This document shows positions 32,063-43,637 of a DNA stretch of 48,193 nt, piece by piece. Below the pieces are notes generated by a model. That model ran no database searches and had not been told where the DNA came from. It saw only the letters and a list, made by a program, of their open reading frames with translations. A program made the translations under genes and the position numbers. The stretch's first letter is position 1. Each line of letters starts with the position of its first letter. Location: positions 1 through 48,193 of the forward strand of contig JBBSEF010000016.1 of the NCBI GenBank assembly GCA_038240015.1, given 5' to 3'. The stretch is from CAHJXF01 sp038240015. Lineage in GTDB: Bacteria > Pseudomonadota > Gammaproteobacteria > Burkholderiales > Burkholderiaceae_D.

Positions 32063-32530
32063 CTACTGCAACGCCGCGTCGAGCAAAGGCCCGAGCCCCG
32101 CAACGTTCTTCTGCAAATCCTCCGGCAATCCGTGCCGAGCCTTCAGATAGACAGGATCGTTGATCGTCACCGTGGTCGATCCATCGGCCGCTTCCGCGAC
32201 CAGCGCTTTCAACGGCAGGTCGATCGCGGCGCTGGGCGAGGCCTGCATCACCGGCGTGCCGGCCTTGGGGCTGCCGATCAGGATCAGGATCGTCGGCTTC
32301 ATCGTCAGGCCGGCTTTTTGCGCCTCGCTCGCGTGATCGATATGCGCGAAGATCACGAGGCCGCGCGCCTTGGCCGTGGTCTCGATCTTCTCGACCGTTT
32401 CGTTCACTGAATATTTGCTGGGCCGCACGACCAGGCCGCTGTCCGCGGCTTGGGCGCTGTCGATGGTCACGCCGAACGATACGGCCGAAAGCATCAAGAC
32501 CATTGCGATCCGGGATGTTGCTCTATTCAT
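32063..32530 (-). CDS. DUF302-domain exported protein
   Basis: A 155-residue protein from ATG 32530, which has AAGGA eight bases upstream. Signal peptide (ATSRIAMVLMLSAVSFGVTI, cleavage after AQA), then a DUF302 domain: YSVNETVEKIETTAKARGL, VIFAHIDHASEAQKAGL, TILILIGSPKAGTPVMQASP and IDLPLKALVAEA. DUF302 proteins are periplasmic or cytoplasmic proteins of unknown function, sometimes linked to electron transfer. A longer start at 32581 would put residues before the signal peptide and has no ribosome-binding site. It is divergent from glnS with 93 nt between. Confidence 0.87.
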   Translation of the reverse strand: MNRATSRIAMVLMLSAVSFGVTIDSAQAADSGLVVRPSKYSVNETVEKIETTAKARGLVIFAHIDHASEAQKAGLTMKPTILILIGSPKAGTPVMQASPSAAIDLPLKALVAEAADGSTTVTINDPVYLKARHGLPEDLQKNVAGLGPLLDAALQ

Positions 32531-32623
32531 GGCTATCCTTGGTGAAATGGATGCGAGGCGCAACGCACAGTCGGTGGTCAAGACGATTGATTACAATGCC
32601 GCCCTCTGCGTCGCCCCCACATC

Positions 32624-34795
<2,172 letters not shown>

Positions 34796-34805
34796 CGCCA
34801 TCGGC

Positions 34806-37640
34806 ATGAAGCGCGACATGAAGCGCACCGCGGTTCGCGCAGGGCTTGCGCTCTTCGCGCTCGCATCGAGCGGCACGATGTTCGCGCAGGAGACCTCTTC
34901 GGTCCCTGCACTGATCGCACCTGCTCCACACGCCGACCGCGAGATTCAGATTGCGTCGGATGCCTTCGTCAAGAACGCGGCGGCGCCGAAGTGGGTGCAA
35001 CCTCACGCGATTCCCGAAGCGAAAGCATCGGGACCGGCCGTGCTGCTACTCGCCGACAGCCAGATCATGGTCGCCGACCAACCGACGACCTATGCGCGTC
35101 GTGCGATCAGGATCAACGACGCGGTGGTGTTGTCCAACGTCGGCCGCGTCCCGATCTATTTCATTCCCGCGTACCAGCGCGTCGTGCTGCATACGCTGCA
35201 GGTGGTGCGCGACGGTGCGGTGCTCGATCGTCTGCCCGCCGCGCAAGTGCGGTTTCTTCAGCGCGAGACCGGACTCGAGAACAACATCTATAGCGGCGTC
35301 GTCACCGCATCGATCCTGATCGACGACCTGCGCGTGGGCGACACGCTCGAGCTTGCGTACTCGGTGATCGGCGGCAACCCGGTCTTCGGTACGATTTACA
35401 GCGGCCTCGAAGGTTGGGACCAGTCGATGCCGATCGAACTGCGTCGCGTGATCCTCAACACACCGGTGCAACGCAAGGTCGCGTGGAAGTTTCAAGGCGA
35501 TCTGGCGAAAGACTTTCCCAAGCCTTCTGAAACCACGCGCGACGGCATTCGTTCGCTGGTCTTCGAAGAAGAGGCGCTCAAGGGCATGCCATCGGAATCC
35601 GGCGTGCCTGCCGGCTTCTCGCTCTATCGATGGATAGAATTCTCCGAGTACGCGAGTTGGAACGCGGTAGCGACCTGGGCCGCGTCGCTGTTCGACGATA
35701 GCGAGGCGCCCAGCGCCGAGCGCGCCGCGCTGGTCGCGAGCCTGATGGCCAGTCCGAGCCTCGAAGAGCGCGTCGTGGGCGCGCTCGAATTCGTGCAATC
35801 GCAGGTCCGATATTTTTCGGTCTCGCTCGGCACGAGTTCGCATCGACCGACCGCACCCAATACCGTGCTCACGCGCCGCTATGGAGACTGCAAGGACAAG
35901 TCGCTGTTGCTGATCGCGTTGCTCAAAGACATGGGCATCGCGAGTACACCGGTGCTCGCCCGTCTTGGCAACCGCACCGGCTTCGACGCATGGCTGCCCA
36001 CGCCGCTCGCGTTCGATCACGTCATCGTCGAAGTCGATGTCGATGGCAAGCCGTGGTTTCTCGACCCGACCCGTCTCGGTCAACACGGCAAGCTCGCGAC
36101 GATGGGCCAGATCCACGATGGCTCGCAGGTGTTGGCGGCGTCGGCTGCGACCAGTCGGGTGCAGCGCATCGTGGTGTCCAATCGCGACGCGTTGACGCTC
36201 GACGAGCGCGTCGAAACGCTGGCGATGAAATCGCTGGACGGCGACGGCGATCTCACAGTGGTGCAGACCTTGCACGGGGTCGCGGCCGAAGGCGCACGCG
36301 TGGTACTCGGCGCGCTGCCGAAAGATCGCATCGACGCGATCTTCACGAGCGACATGGAGAAGCGCTACCCCGGCGCGAGGCTGGTCGAATCGATGCGCAT
36401 CGCCGACGATCGCGACAACAATCGTTTCGTCGCGACATCGCGCTTCACCTTGACCAAGCCCATGCAGCGCGCCGACTCTGCTTGGCGCGTGGGTTTCCGG
36501 CCCCAGAATTTTCTTCAGGTCTTGACGACGCCGAGCGACTCGGCACGCCGTGCGCCAGCCGCGATGCGCTATCCGGTCAATGTTCGCTACACCTTCATGG
36601 CGCAGTTTCCCGAACAAGTCAGCGCGGCCGTCGACCTACTTGCCGCGACGGTTTCGGATCGCTGGTTCACGTCGACTTCCGAGCGTTCGTTTCGCGGCAA
36701 CAGCGCCCTCGTCACCGCGAACTTGAGGACGCTGACCGACCGCATCGATCCCGCCGATCTCGCGACCTTGCGCGGCGACCTGCAAAAGTTCGACCGCGGC
36801 TTTCCGGGCTACGTGGTGGTGCGCGACGCCGACATCAAGCAGTCGGGCTTTCTCGGGCTGGTCAAGAAGGATTTCGCCGCGACCCTTAAGAGCCGCCAGG
36901 AAGACACCGTCGCGAAGATCTTGGCCACCATCCAGTCGGGCCGCTTGAGCGGCGCCGATCTGGCGCGCGCGTATTGCGAAACCGGCGCGGCGAATTATTC
37001 GCTGGGCAAGAGCGAAGAAGCCTTGCGCGATGCCGAGGCCGCCGTGCGGATCGATCCGAACGCTGCCGACGCTCTCGCGTGCCGCGCCGAAATCCGCATC
37101 GGCGTGCGCGACTTCAAGGGGGCGATCGACGATGCATCGCGCGCCATCGTGCTCGGCGCCGAAACCGGCCGTGTCTATTACCGTCGCGGGCAGGCGAAAT
37201 TCCATCTGGGCCGCTACGCCGAAGCGCTCGATGATTTTTCGAAGGCCAGCACGGTCGACAAGGACGAGCGCTCTACGCTCTATCACGACTTGTGGCGTGC
37301 GATGACGTATCGACGCATGAAGCAGGCGCTGCCCGACGACCTCATGAAACTCGCGGGCGCGGAGCCTCGCGGCGAATGGCCGCGACCTGCGCTCGCCATG
37401 CTGGCCGAGCGGCTCACGCCTGACGAGATGAATGCGCTTGCCGCGAAGAAGTCAGGCGACGAAGCCGAGCTGAACGGTACCGAGGCCGACTTCTATCGCG
37501 GCGAATTCCACCTGTCGAATGGCGACGTCGCGAAAGCGCGCGACGCCTTCACCGCGTCGCGCGCCCGCGGCGTGATCATCTACACGGAATACATCGCATC
37601 GGGCTTCGAACTCGAGCGGCTCGAGGCGGCGGCGCGCTGA
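34806..37640 (+). CDS. Exported DUF3857 - transglutaminase-like - TPR protein
   Basis: A 944-residue secreted or periplasmic protein with signal peptide (VRAGLALFALASSGTMFAQ). A DUF3857 domain (about 70-270) leads into a transglutaminase-like cysteine-peptidase fold with an intact triad: Cys362 in RYGDCKDKS, His405 in AFDHVIVEV, Asp420 in FLDPT. The last third has TPR repeats (AYCETGAANYSLGKSEEALRD, YRRGQAKFHLGRYAEAL). Such proteins may cut or cross-link peptides or cell-wall material; substrates are unknown. The start ATG 34806 is 10 nt after glnS; ATG 34818 is possible. A truncated aminotransferase begins right after the stop codon. Confidence 0.87.
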   Translation: MKRDMKRTAVRAGLALFALASSGTMFAQETSSVPALIAPAPHADREIQIASDAFVKNAAAPKWVQPHAIPEAKASGPAVLLLADSQIMVADQPTTYARRAIRINDAVVLSNVGRVPIYFIPAYQRVVLHTLQVVRDGAVLDRLPAAQVRFLQRETGLENNIYSGVVTASILIDDLRVGDTLELAYSVIGGNPVFGTIYSGLEGWDQSMPIELRRVILNTPVQRKVAWKFQGDLAKDFPKPSETTRDGIRSLVFEEEALKGMPSESGVPAGFSLYRWIEFSEYASWNAVATWAASLFDDSEAPSAERAALVASLMASPSLEERVVGALEFVQSQVRYFSVSLGTSSHRPTAPNTVLTRRYGDCKDKSLLLIALLKDMGIASTPVLARLGNRTGFDAWLPTPLAFDHVIVEVDVDGKPWFLDPTRLGQHGKLATMGQIHDGSQVLAASAATSRVQRIVVSNRDALTLDERVETLAMKSLDGDGDLTVVQTLHGVAAEGARVVLGALPKDRIDAIFTSDMEKRYPGARLVESMRIADDRDNNRFVATSRFTLTKPMQRADSAWRVGFRPQNFLQVLTTPSDSARRAPAAMRYPVNVRYTFMAQFPEQVSAAVDLLAATVSDRWFTSTSERSFRGNSALVTANLRTLTDRIDPADLATLRGDLQKFDRGFPGYVVVRDADIKQSGFLGLVKKDFAATLKSRQEDTVAKILATIQSGRLSGADLARAYCETGAANYSLGKSEEALRDAEAAVRIDPNAADALACRAEIRIGVRDFKGAIDDASRAIVLGAETGRVYYRRGQAKFHLGRYAEALDDFSKASTVDKDERSTLYHDLWRAMTYRRMKQALPDDLMKLAGAEPRGEWPRPALAMLAERLTPDEMNALAAKKSGDEAELNGTEADFYRGEFHLSNGDVAKARDAFTASRARGVIIYTEYIASGFELERLEAAAR

Positions 37641-38515
37641 GCCGGGCGGAACCTGCGTGGCCGTTTCCCCGGCGGCGTCGCGACGGACCCGGCGACGAAA
37701 CGCAGGATGCGTACACGCAACGATTGATCGCCGAACTCGAAGCGAAGATTCTCGAAGTCGGTCCCGGGCACTTGATCGGCTTTTGTGCCGAGCCGGTGGT
37801 AGGCGCGACGATGGGCGCGGTGCCGCCAACGCCCGGCTATTTCGTGGGCGTGCGAAGTTTGTGCGATCGCTATGGCATCTTGTTGATCGCCGACGAAGTG
37901 ATGTGCGGCATGGGCCGTACTGGAACTTTGTACGCGCTCGAACAGGAAGGCGTGACGGCCGATCTGGTCGCAATCGCGAAAGGACTGGGCGGCGGCTATC
38001 AGCCAATCGGCGCAGTGCTCGCGCGATCGGCGATCGTCGACCCGATGCAGCGTGGCAGCGGCTTCTTTCAACACGGCCACACCTATATCGGCCACCCGAT
38101 CGCCGCAGCCGCCGCGCTTGCCGTGCAGAAGGTCATCAAGCTCGATCGGTTGCTCGACGCGGTTCGACGACAGGGCGCCTATCTTGCGAACCGATTGAAG
38201 AGCACCTTCGCGAACCATCCGCACGTCGGCGACATACGAGGTCGCGGGCTCTTCATGGGACTCGAGTTGGTGCGCGACCGCGCGACGAAGGCGCCGTTCG
38301 ATCCGACGATCAAGATCCACGCCGCGATCAAGAAAAATGCGATGGCGCGCGGCCTGTTGGTGTATCCGGGCGGTGGAACCATCGATGGCAACGCCGGCAA
38401 TCAAATCCTGCTCGCGCCCCCTTTCATCGCAAGCGCGGCGGACCTCGACGCGATCGTCGAGCGCCTCGCCGACGCGATGACCGACACGTTCAAGACGTTG
38501 AGAGTCGCCGCGTAG
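37641..38515 (+). pseudogene. Class III aminotransferase, 5'-truncated
   Basis: The open frame encodes the C-terminal 60 percent of a PLP-dependent class III aminotransferase: GDETQDAYTQRLIAELEAKI, FCAEPVVGATMGAVPP, LLIADEVMCGMGRTG, the PLP lysine in AIAKGLGGGYQP, GHTYIGHP, RGRGLFMGLEL. About 170 residues that should precede it, including part of the cofactor-binding domain, are absent: recognisable homology starts about 40 nt after the stop of the previous gene. The first in-frame start is TTG 37724, with no ribosome-binding site. A deletion joining two loci is the simplest explanation. The remaining part is undamaged, so the event is recent, or the remnant is a misassembly. Confidence 0.8.
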
Positions 38516-38558
38516 CGCATCGCCACGCGTACACACGTTCATCCACCGGGAGCATCGC

Positions 38559-39482
38559 ATGCGCAAAATCACTTCCCTCGTTTCCCTTTGGTTCGGCGTC
38601 GCCTGCGGTCTGGTCGTCGCAAGTGCGGCGATCGCAGCCGAGACCGGCACGCTGAAAAAAATTCGCGATGCAAACGAGATCAATCTCGGTTATCGCGAAT
38701 CGTCGATCCCGTTCTCGTATCTCGACGACCAGCAGCGTCCGGTCGGCTACTCGATCGATCTGTGCCTGCGCGTCGTCGAGGCGATCAAGAGCGAACTCAA
38801 GCTGCCCAACCTGCAGACCAAGTAGACGCCCGTCACGTCGGCCACCCGCATTCCGTTGATCGCGAACGGCACGATCGATATCGAATGCGGCTCGACGGTC
38901 AACAACGCCGAACGCCAGAAGCAGGTGGGCTTCTCGGTGACGACCTTCGTGGTCTCGACCAAATTCATCGCGAAGAAATCGTCGAAGCTCGCGACGCTCG
39001 AAGACCTGCGCGGCAAGACTGTGGTCTGCACGTCGGGCACCAACACGATCGCAAGAGTCAACGAACTGAACGCGAAGAACAAGCTCGGCATGACGATCAA
39101 CGCAGGCGCCGATCATGCCGAATCGTTGTTGCAGGTCACGTCCGATCGCGCGGTGGCGTTCTTCGAAGACGACATCCTGATTACCGGCCTCGCCGCGAAT
39201 TCGCGCACTCCGAACGAATGGGTGCTCGGAACCGAGGCCTACAGCATCGACCCGTATGCGCTCCTCTTGCCGCGCGGAGAAACCGAATACAAGAAGGTCG
39301 TCGACAATGTGCTGATTCGCGTCTTCAAGAGCGGCGACGTGATGAAGATTTACGAGAAGTGGTTTTCCAAGCCGATCCCGCCGAAGAACATCACGCTCAA
39401 CCTTCCGCTGAGCCCGGCGCTGCGCAAGGCGATTGCGACGCCGACCGACTCGCCGGATCCGGCGGCTTATCAGTGGGGCTAA
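38559..39482 (+). pseudogene. GltI-like amino-acid ABC transporter binding protein with amber codon
   Basis: Would bind glutamate/aspartate-type amino acids in the periplasm and deliver them to an ABC permease. GGGAG precedes ATG 38559; a signal peptide (ending AAIAAE) is followed by INLGYRESSIPFSYLDDQQR. The frame is interrupted by TAG at 38823-38825 (after LPNLQTK) and continues in the same frame without other damage: TPVTSATRIPLIANGTIDIE, CGSTVNNAERQKQVGF and so on to the C-terminus KWFSKPIPPKNITLNL. In E. coli GltI the interrupted position is aromatic (VKFIPIT), so a Tyr, Trp or Phe codon changed to TAG. No permease or ATPase genes follow. Possibly a recent pseudogene, a suppressed codon, or a sequencing error. 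Confidence 0.85.
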
Positions 39483-39571
39483 ACGTCCCCGCGAACACTT
39501 CGTTTCGCGACGAAACATCCTGTGCGTCGAATGCGTGATGATTCCAGATCGAATCACGAGATGGTCGTCAC

Positions 39572-40549
39572 ATGGATATTCCTCTGCTCGATCCAGAAGA
39601 GCTGCATCTTTTTGTACCGGGTCCACGCGAGGGCCTGCGCTTGTTTCTGCGTCACCTGCCTGCTCAGCGACGACTGACGGGTCCACCACGCATCGTCCTC
39701 TACGTACACGGCGCGACGTTTCCTTCCGCGCTCTCGGTCGCGCATCGCTTCGATGGTCGCTCATGGCGCGATGAGCTCAACGACGCTGGCTTCGATGTGT
39801 GGGGGTTGGATTTCAACGGTTTCGGATTTTCGGATCGCTATCCCGAAATGGATGCTCCTGCCGAATCGAACCCACCGCTCGGCAACGCGGCAAACGCGGC
39901 TGAACAAGTGCACGCCGCGGTCCGGTTCATCCTCGCGCATCATGCGGCGCCCAAGCTCTCGCTGATTTCTCATTCGTGGGGCTCGATGCCGATGTGCCGC
40001 TTCGCCGGCATGCATCCGAGTCTCGTCGATCGTCTGGTGTTGTTCGGGCCGATCGCGCGACGCGAGCCTGGAGGTCACGAAGTCGCACCCGGCATTCCCG
40101 CGTGGCGCGTCGTCGGCATCGAAGATCAATGGAAGCGCTTTCTCGAAGACGTCCCGCCCGGAGCCGCACCGGTCTTGTCGCGAGCGCATTTCGACGACTG
40201 GGCCGAACGCTATCTCGATAGCGATCCAGATAGCAGAACTTCCGATCCGGCTGGCGTGAAGATTCCCGCTGGTCCCTCTCACGACATTCTTCGAGCCCGG
40301 AATGGGCAACTCGGATACGAGCCCTCGCTGGTACAGGCGCCCATCGCGCTGATTCGCGGCGAGTGGGACGGGCTATGCACCGATCGTGATGCGCGCTGGC
40401 TGTTCGATGCGTTCAGCGCATCGCCCATCAAGCGCGACATCAAGATCAACCGCGCCACGCATCTGATGCATCTTGAAACCATGCGTCATGCGCTTTACCG
40501 CGAATCGATCGTGTTCCTGCTCGCAGGCGATTCGCCCCCGTCTGTCTGA
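39572..40549 (+). CDS. Alpha/beta hydrolase
   Basis: A 325-residue cytoplasmic hydrolase of the lysophospholipase/Hydrolase_4 type. Oxyanion segment IVLYVHGATFPSAL, DFNGFGFSDRY, nucleophile Ser in ISHSWGSMPM, late acid in RGEWDGLCTDRDA and base His in NRATHLMHLE. Substrate unknown. No signal peptide. It follows the broken binding-protein gene by 89 nt and precedes a monooxygenase-like gene by 47 nt; no shared pathway is obvious. The ribosome-binding site before ATG 39572 is weak. Confidence 0.87.
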   Translation: MDIPLLDPEELHLFVPGPREGLRLFLRHLPAQRRLTGPPRIVLYVHGATFPSALSVAHRFDGRSWRDELNDAGFDVWGLDFNGFGFSDRYPEMDAPAESNPPLGNAANAAEQVHAAVRFILAHHAAPKLSLISHSWGSMPMCRFAGMHPSLVDRLVLFGPIARREPGGHEVAPGIPAWRVVGIEDQWKRFLEDVPPGAAPVLSRAHFDDWAERYLDSDPDSRTSDPAGVKIPAGPSHDILRARNGQLGYEPSLVQAPIALIRGEWDGLCTDRDARWLFDAFSASPIKRDIKINRATHLMHLETMRHALYRESIVFLLAGDSPPSV

Positions 40550-40596
40550 CAGACGAGCCGTACGCCGCTACCCAGCTATCGTCAAAGGAGAAGCCC

Positions 40597-41268
40597 TTGT
40601 TCGCAGTCATCTTCGAAGTGCATCCCGGACCCGGCAAGAAGGATGAGTATCTGGGCCTCGCCAAGCATCTGAAACCGATCCTCGAAACCATCGAAGGCTT
40701 CATCGACAACGAGCGATTCGAAAGCAAACGGCGCGAGGGTTGGGTGCTGTCGCTATCGACCTGGCGCGACGAGAAAGCGGTCGTTCGCTGGCGCACCCAG
40801 GGCGAACACCACGGCGTGCAGGAGAAAGGTCGCTCGGGTGTCTTCGACGACTACCACTTGAGAGTCGGCGAGGTGACGGTTGACAACCGGCCGCCGGCTG
40901 ACGGGGAGGTCGATGAAAAGCGCTTCGACGAAACCGTTGTCGGCGCGGCAAAAATTTGCACGATCACCGAACTCGTGCCTGCGGAAAACAATTCACTCGA
41001 TGGACATGCCGCGGCGCTGCCCGCGCATCTCGGCCTTTCTTGCGGCATCGACGGGCTGGTCGATCATGAAGTCTTCGAGAGCATTACCCATCCCGGCAAG
41101 CTGCTGTTGTTGGGATCGTGGACGATTGCGAGCGCGGCGCTTGCCTGGAATCCGCATTCGTTCGTTGGCGTTGAATCTTTGCGGCACCGACATGTCCGGG
41201 TCGTCCGGGACTACGGCATGTTCGAGCGCCGCGAGGCGCCGCAGTATTATCCCGCCGCTTATCGGTAG
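40597..41268 (+). CDS. Antibiotic-biosynthesis-monooxygenase (ABM) fold protein
   Basis: A 223-residue protein. The N-terminal 100 residues form an ABM-type ferredoxin-like domain (FAVIFEVHPGPGKKDEYLGL, LETIEGFIDNERFES, LSTWRDEKAVVRWRTQGEHHG). The C-terminal half has related features (DHEVFESITHPGKLLLLGSW), suggesting two ABM-like domains in one chain. ABM proteins oxidise small aromatic substrates or degrade haem, but many have no known reaction. Start is TTG 40597, well supported by AAAGGAG six bases upstream. A second, unrelated ABM protein lies at 43255. Confidence 0.85.
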   Translation: MFAVIFEVHPGPGKKDEYLGLAKHLKPILETIEGFIDNERFESKRREGWVLSLSTWRDEKAVVRWRTQGEHHGVQEKGRSGVFDDYHLRVGEVTVDNRPPADGEVDEKRFDETVVGAAKICTITELVPAENNSLDGHAAALPAHLGLSCGIDGLVDHEVFESITHPGKLLLLGSWTIASAALAWNPHSFVGVESLRHRHVRVVRDYGMFERREAPQYYPAAYR

Positions 41269-41361
41269 CACGGACGCGAGCCCCAACTGTCGTCGTCCCG
41301 GCGAAGGCGAATTCGCGCGACGCGTTCATAATCGCGTCCTCTCCCTTTGCCTCCTCTAGTC

Positions 41362-43221
41362 ATGGACACACTCGAAGCTTCACGCGCCGCTGTGCGCGAT
41401 CGCATCGCGCGCATGCGCGCGGCTCTTGCCAAACGCGGACTAGCCGCTTATCTCGTTCCCTCGTCCGACCCGCATCTGTCCGAATATCTTCCCGGTCGAT
41501 GGGCGAGTCGTTCGTGGCTGTCGGGCTTCACCGGGTCGGCAGGCACGCTGATCGTCGCGCGCGAGTTCGCGGGTATGTGGACCGACAGCCGCTATTGGGG
41601 GCAAGCCGATGCCGAACTCGCAGCCACCGGCATCGACACCATGCGCATCCCGGCCGCATCGAGCGTCGCGCACGTCGACTGGCTGGTCGCCCACCTGAAC
41701 GTCGGCGACGTGGTCGGTGTCGACGGTAGCGTCATCGGACTTGCCGCCGCAAGACAACTGCAGAGCGCTCTCACGGAGCACGGCATCGAGCTCGACACCA
41801 CCATCGACTTGCTCGACGACGTGTGGAGCGATCGTCCCTCCTTGCCGACACAAGAGATATTCGAACACGCGAGTCCCTTCGCGCCGCGCGCGCGCGCCGA
41901 CAAGCTGGCCGACGTGCGCACGGCGATGCGGGGAGCGGGCGCCGATGCGCACTTCATCTCGACGCTCGACGACATCGCGTGGCTGTTCAATCTGCGCGGC
42001 AGCGACGTCGAGTACAACCCCGTGTTTCTCGCCCATGCGCTGATCGAGCCCGACGCCGCGACGCTGTTCATCGCCGATGAGAAAGTACCCGACCGGATTC
42101 GCGCTGCCTTGAGTCGCGATGGCGTGCGCATCGCGTCTTACGACGCAGCGCGCGACGCACTGCGATCGTTGAAGGACGATCGCGTGCTGCTACTCGATCC
42201 ACGCCGCATCACGCTCGCCTTTCGCGAGGCAGTACCGTCGTCGGTTCGCGTGGTCGAAGCGATCAATCCATCGACCTTCGCGAAATCGAGAAAGACGGCT
42301 GAAGAAGCCGCCCACGTGCGGCGCGCGATGGAGGAAGACGGCGCCGCGCTCGCGGAATTCTTCGCGTGGTTCGAAGACGCGCTCGCGAAGTCGCAGGCCG
42401 GCGGTGAGCCCATCACGGAACTGACGATCGACGAGCGCATCACCGCTGCGCGCGCGCGTCGCAAGGGCTTCGTGTCGCCGAGCTTCTCGACGATCGCGGG
42501 CTTCAACGCCAACGGCGCGATGCCGCACTATCGCGCGACCGTTGCCTCCCACGCGACCATCTCAGGCGACGGCCTGTTGCTGATCGATTCGGGCGGTCAG
42601 TACACCTCCGGCACGACCGACATCACGAGAGTCGTGCCGATCGGCCGCGTGTCCGACGATCAGAAGCGCGACTTCACGCTGGTGTTGAAAGGCATGATCG
42701 CGCTCGCGTCGGCGCGCTTTCCGCGCGGCACGCGCTCGCCCAGCCTCGACGCGCTGGCGCGCGCGCCGATCTGGGCTGCAGGAGTCGATTACGGTCACGG
42801 CACCGGCCACGGCGTGGGTTACTTCCTGAACGTGCACGAAGGACCGCAATCGATTTCACCTCACGCGCCGCCGGATCCGCACACGGCGATGGAGCCCGGC
42901 ATGATCACCTCGGACGAACCGGGGATCTATCGTCCGGGCAAGTGGGGCGTGCGCATCGAGAACCTGGTCCTCGCCGTGCCGGCAAAGTTTGCGGGCGCCG
43001 GCGTCGACGAACATGCGGGACGCGGCGACTTCGGCGAGTTTCTCGAATTCGAGACGCTCACGCTCTGCCCGATCGACACACGCTGCATCGATCGTGCGCT
43101 GTTGCGCGACGACGAGAAGGCGTGGCTGAACGCCTATCACGATGAAGTGAAGAAGCGCTTGTCGCCGCATGTGGCCGACGACGCGAAGCGTTGGTTGATC
43201 GAACGCACCGCAGCGATTTGA
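41362..43221 (+). CDS. Xaa-Pro aminopeptidase, peptidase family M24 (PepP type)
   Basis: A 619-residue metallopeptidase removing N-terminal residues that precede proline. Two creatinase-like N-terminal domains (about 1-310: RDRIARMRAALAKRGLAAYL, GFTGSAGTLIV, WTDSRYWGQAD) precede the M24 pita-bread domain with metal ligands in LIDSGGQYTSGTTDITR (two Asp), GHGTGHGVGYFLNVHEGP (His), ITSDEPGIY (Glu) and FLEFETLTLCPID (Glu). Length and three-domain layout match the large eukaryote-like aminopeptidase P of bacteria. ATG 41362 is taken as start; TTG 41347 is in frame upstream. It is not obviously linked to its neighbours. Confidence 0.93.
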   Translation: MDTLEASRAAVRDRIARMRAALAKRGLAAYLVPSSDPHLSEYLPGRWASRSWLSGFTGSAGTLIVAREFAGMWTDSRYWGQADAELAATGIDTMRIPAASSVAHVDWLVAHLNVGDVVGVDGSVIGLAAARQLQSALTEHGIELDTTIDLLDDVWSDRPSLPTQEIFEHASPFAPRARADKLADVRTAMRGAGADAHFISTLDDIAWLFNLRGSDVEYNPVFLAHALIEPDAATLFIADEKVPDRIRAALSRDGVRIASYDAARDALRSLKDDRVLLLDPRRITLAFREAVPSSVRVVEAINPSTFAKSRKTAEEAAHVRRAMEEDGAALAEFFAWFEDALAKSQAGGEPITELTIDERITAARARRKGFVSPSFSTIAGFNANGAMPHYRATVASHATISGDGLLLIDSGGQYTSGTTDITRVVPIGRVSDDQKRDFTLVLKGMIALASARFPRGTRSPSLDALARAPIWAAGVDYGHGTGHGVGYFLNVHEGPQSISPHAPPDPHTAMEPGMITSDEPGIYRPGKWGVRIENLVLAVPAKFAGAGVDEHAGRGDFGEFLEFETLTLCPIDTRCIDRALLRDDEKAWLNAYHDEVKKRLSPHVADDAKRWLIERTAAI

Positions 43222-43254
43222 TGTGGCGATTTGAATCACCTTCCGGAGAAATCA

Positions 43255-43578
43255 ATGACCACCATCGAGAAGGGACGCAGCGTCCTCACCCTCATCAATG
43301 TCTTTACGGTTGCCCCGGAAAAGCAGGACGCGCTCGTCGCGTCGCTGGTTGAAGCGACCGAGCAGACCATGAAGCACTTGCCGGGGTTCGTGTCCGCGAA
43401 CATCCATCGCGGCCTGGACGGAAAGAAGGTGCTGAACTATGCGCAATGGAAAAGCATGGGCGACTTCGAAGCGATGAGGAAGAATCCGCAAGCCATGCCT
43501 CACATGAAGGCAGCCGCGGCTCTCGCTCAGTTCGATCCGATCCTGTGCGAAGTGGCGGACGCGGTCGGCATCGAATAG
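43255..43578 (+). CDS. Small ABM-domain (antibiotic biosynthesis monooxygenase-like) protein
   Basis: A 107-residue single-domain protein: beta-strand TLINVFTVAPEKQDALVASL, helix VEATEQTMKHLPGFVSANIH, and NYAQWKSMGDFEAMRKNPQA, the standard ABM pattern. It probably forms dimers and may act on small aromatics or quinones; no substrate can be inferred. ATG 43255 has GGAG seven bases upstream; an in-frame TTG at 43231 lacks one. It lies 33 nt after the aminopeptidase stop and may be co-transcribed with it. Confidence 0.88.
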   Translation: MTTIEKGRSVLTLINVFTVAPEKQDALVASLVEATEQTMKHLPGFVSANIHRGLDGKKVLNYAQWKSMGDFEAMRKNPQAMPHMKAAAALAQFDPILCEVADAVGIE

Positions 43579-43637
43579 TCTTCATCGGGCCGTTGCCGGG
43601 TTCCTGACCGATCGGTTTCGTTGGAGCGCACGCGCAC

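Noticed and set aside
35046..36617. 523-residue minus-strand frame opposite the transglutaminase-like gene
   Set aside because: Shadow of a protein with an intact Cys-His-Asp triad and domain order; no independent support.
41288..41346. GC-rich CGTCGTCCCGGCGAAGGCG before the aminopeptidase as another repeat copy
   Set aside because: Only one short arm is present with no inverted partner, so it cannot be called a complete element.
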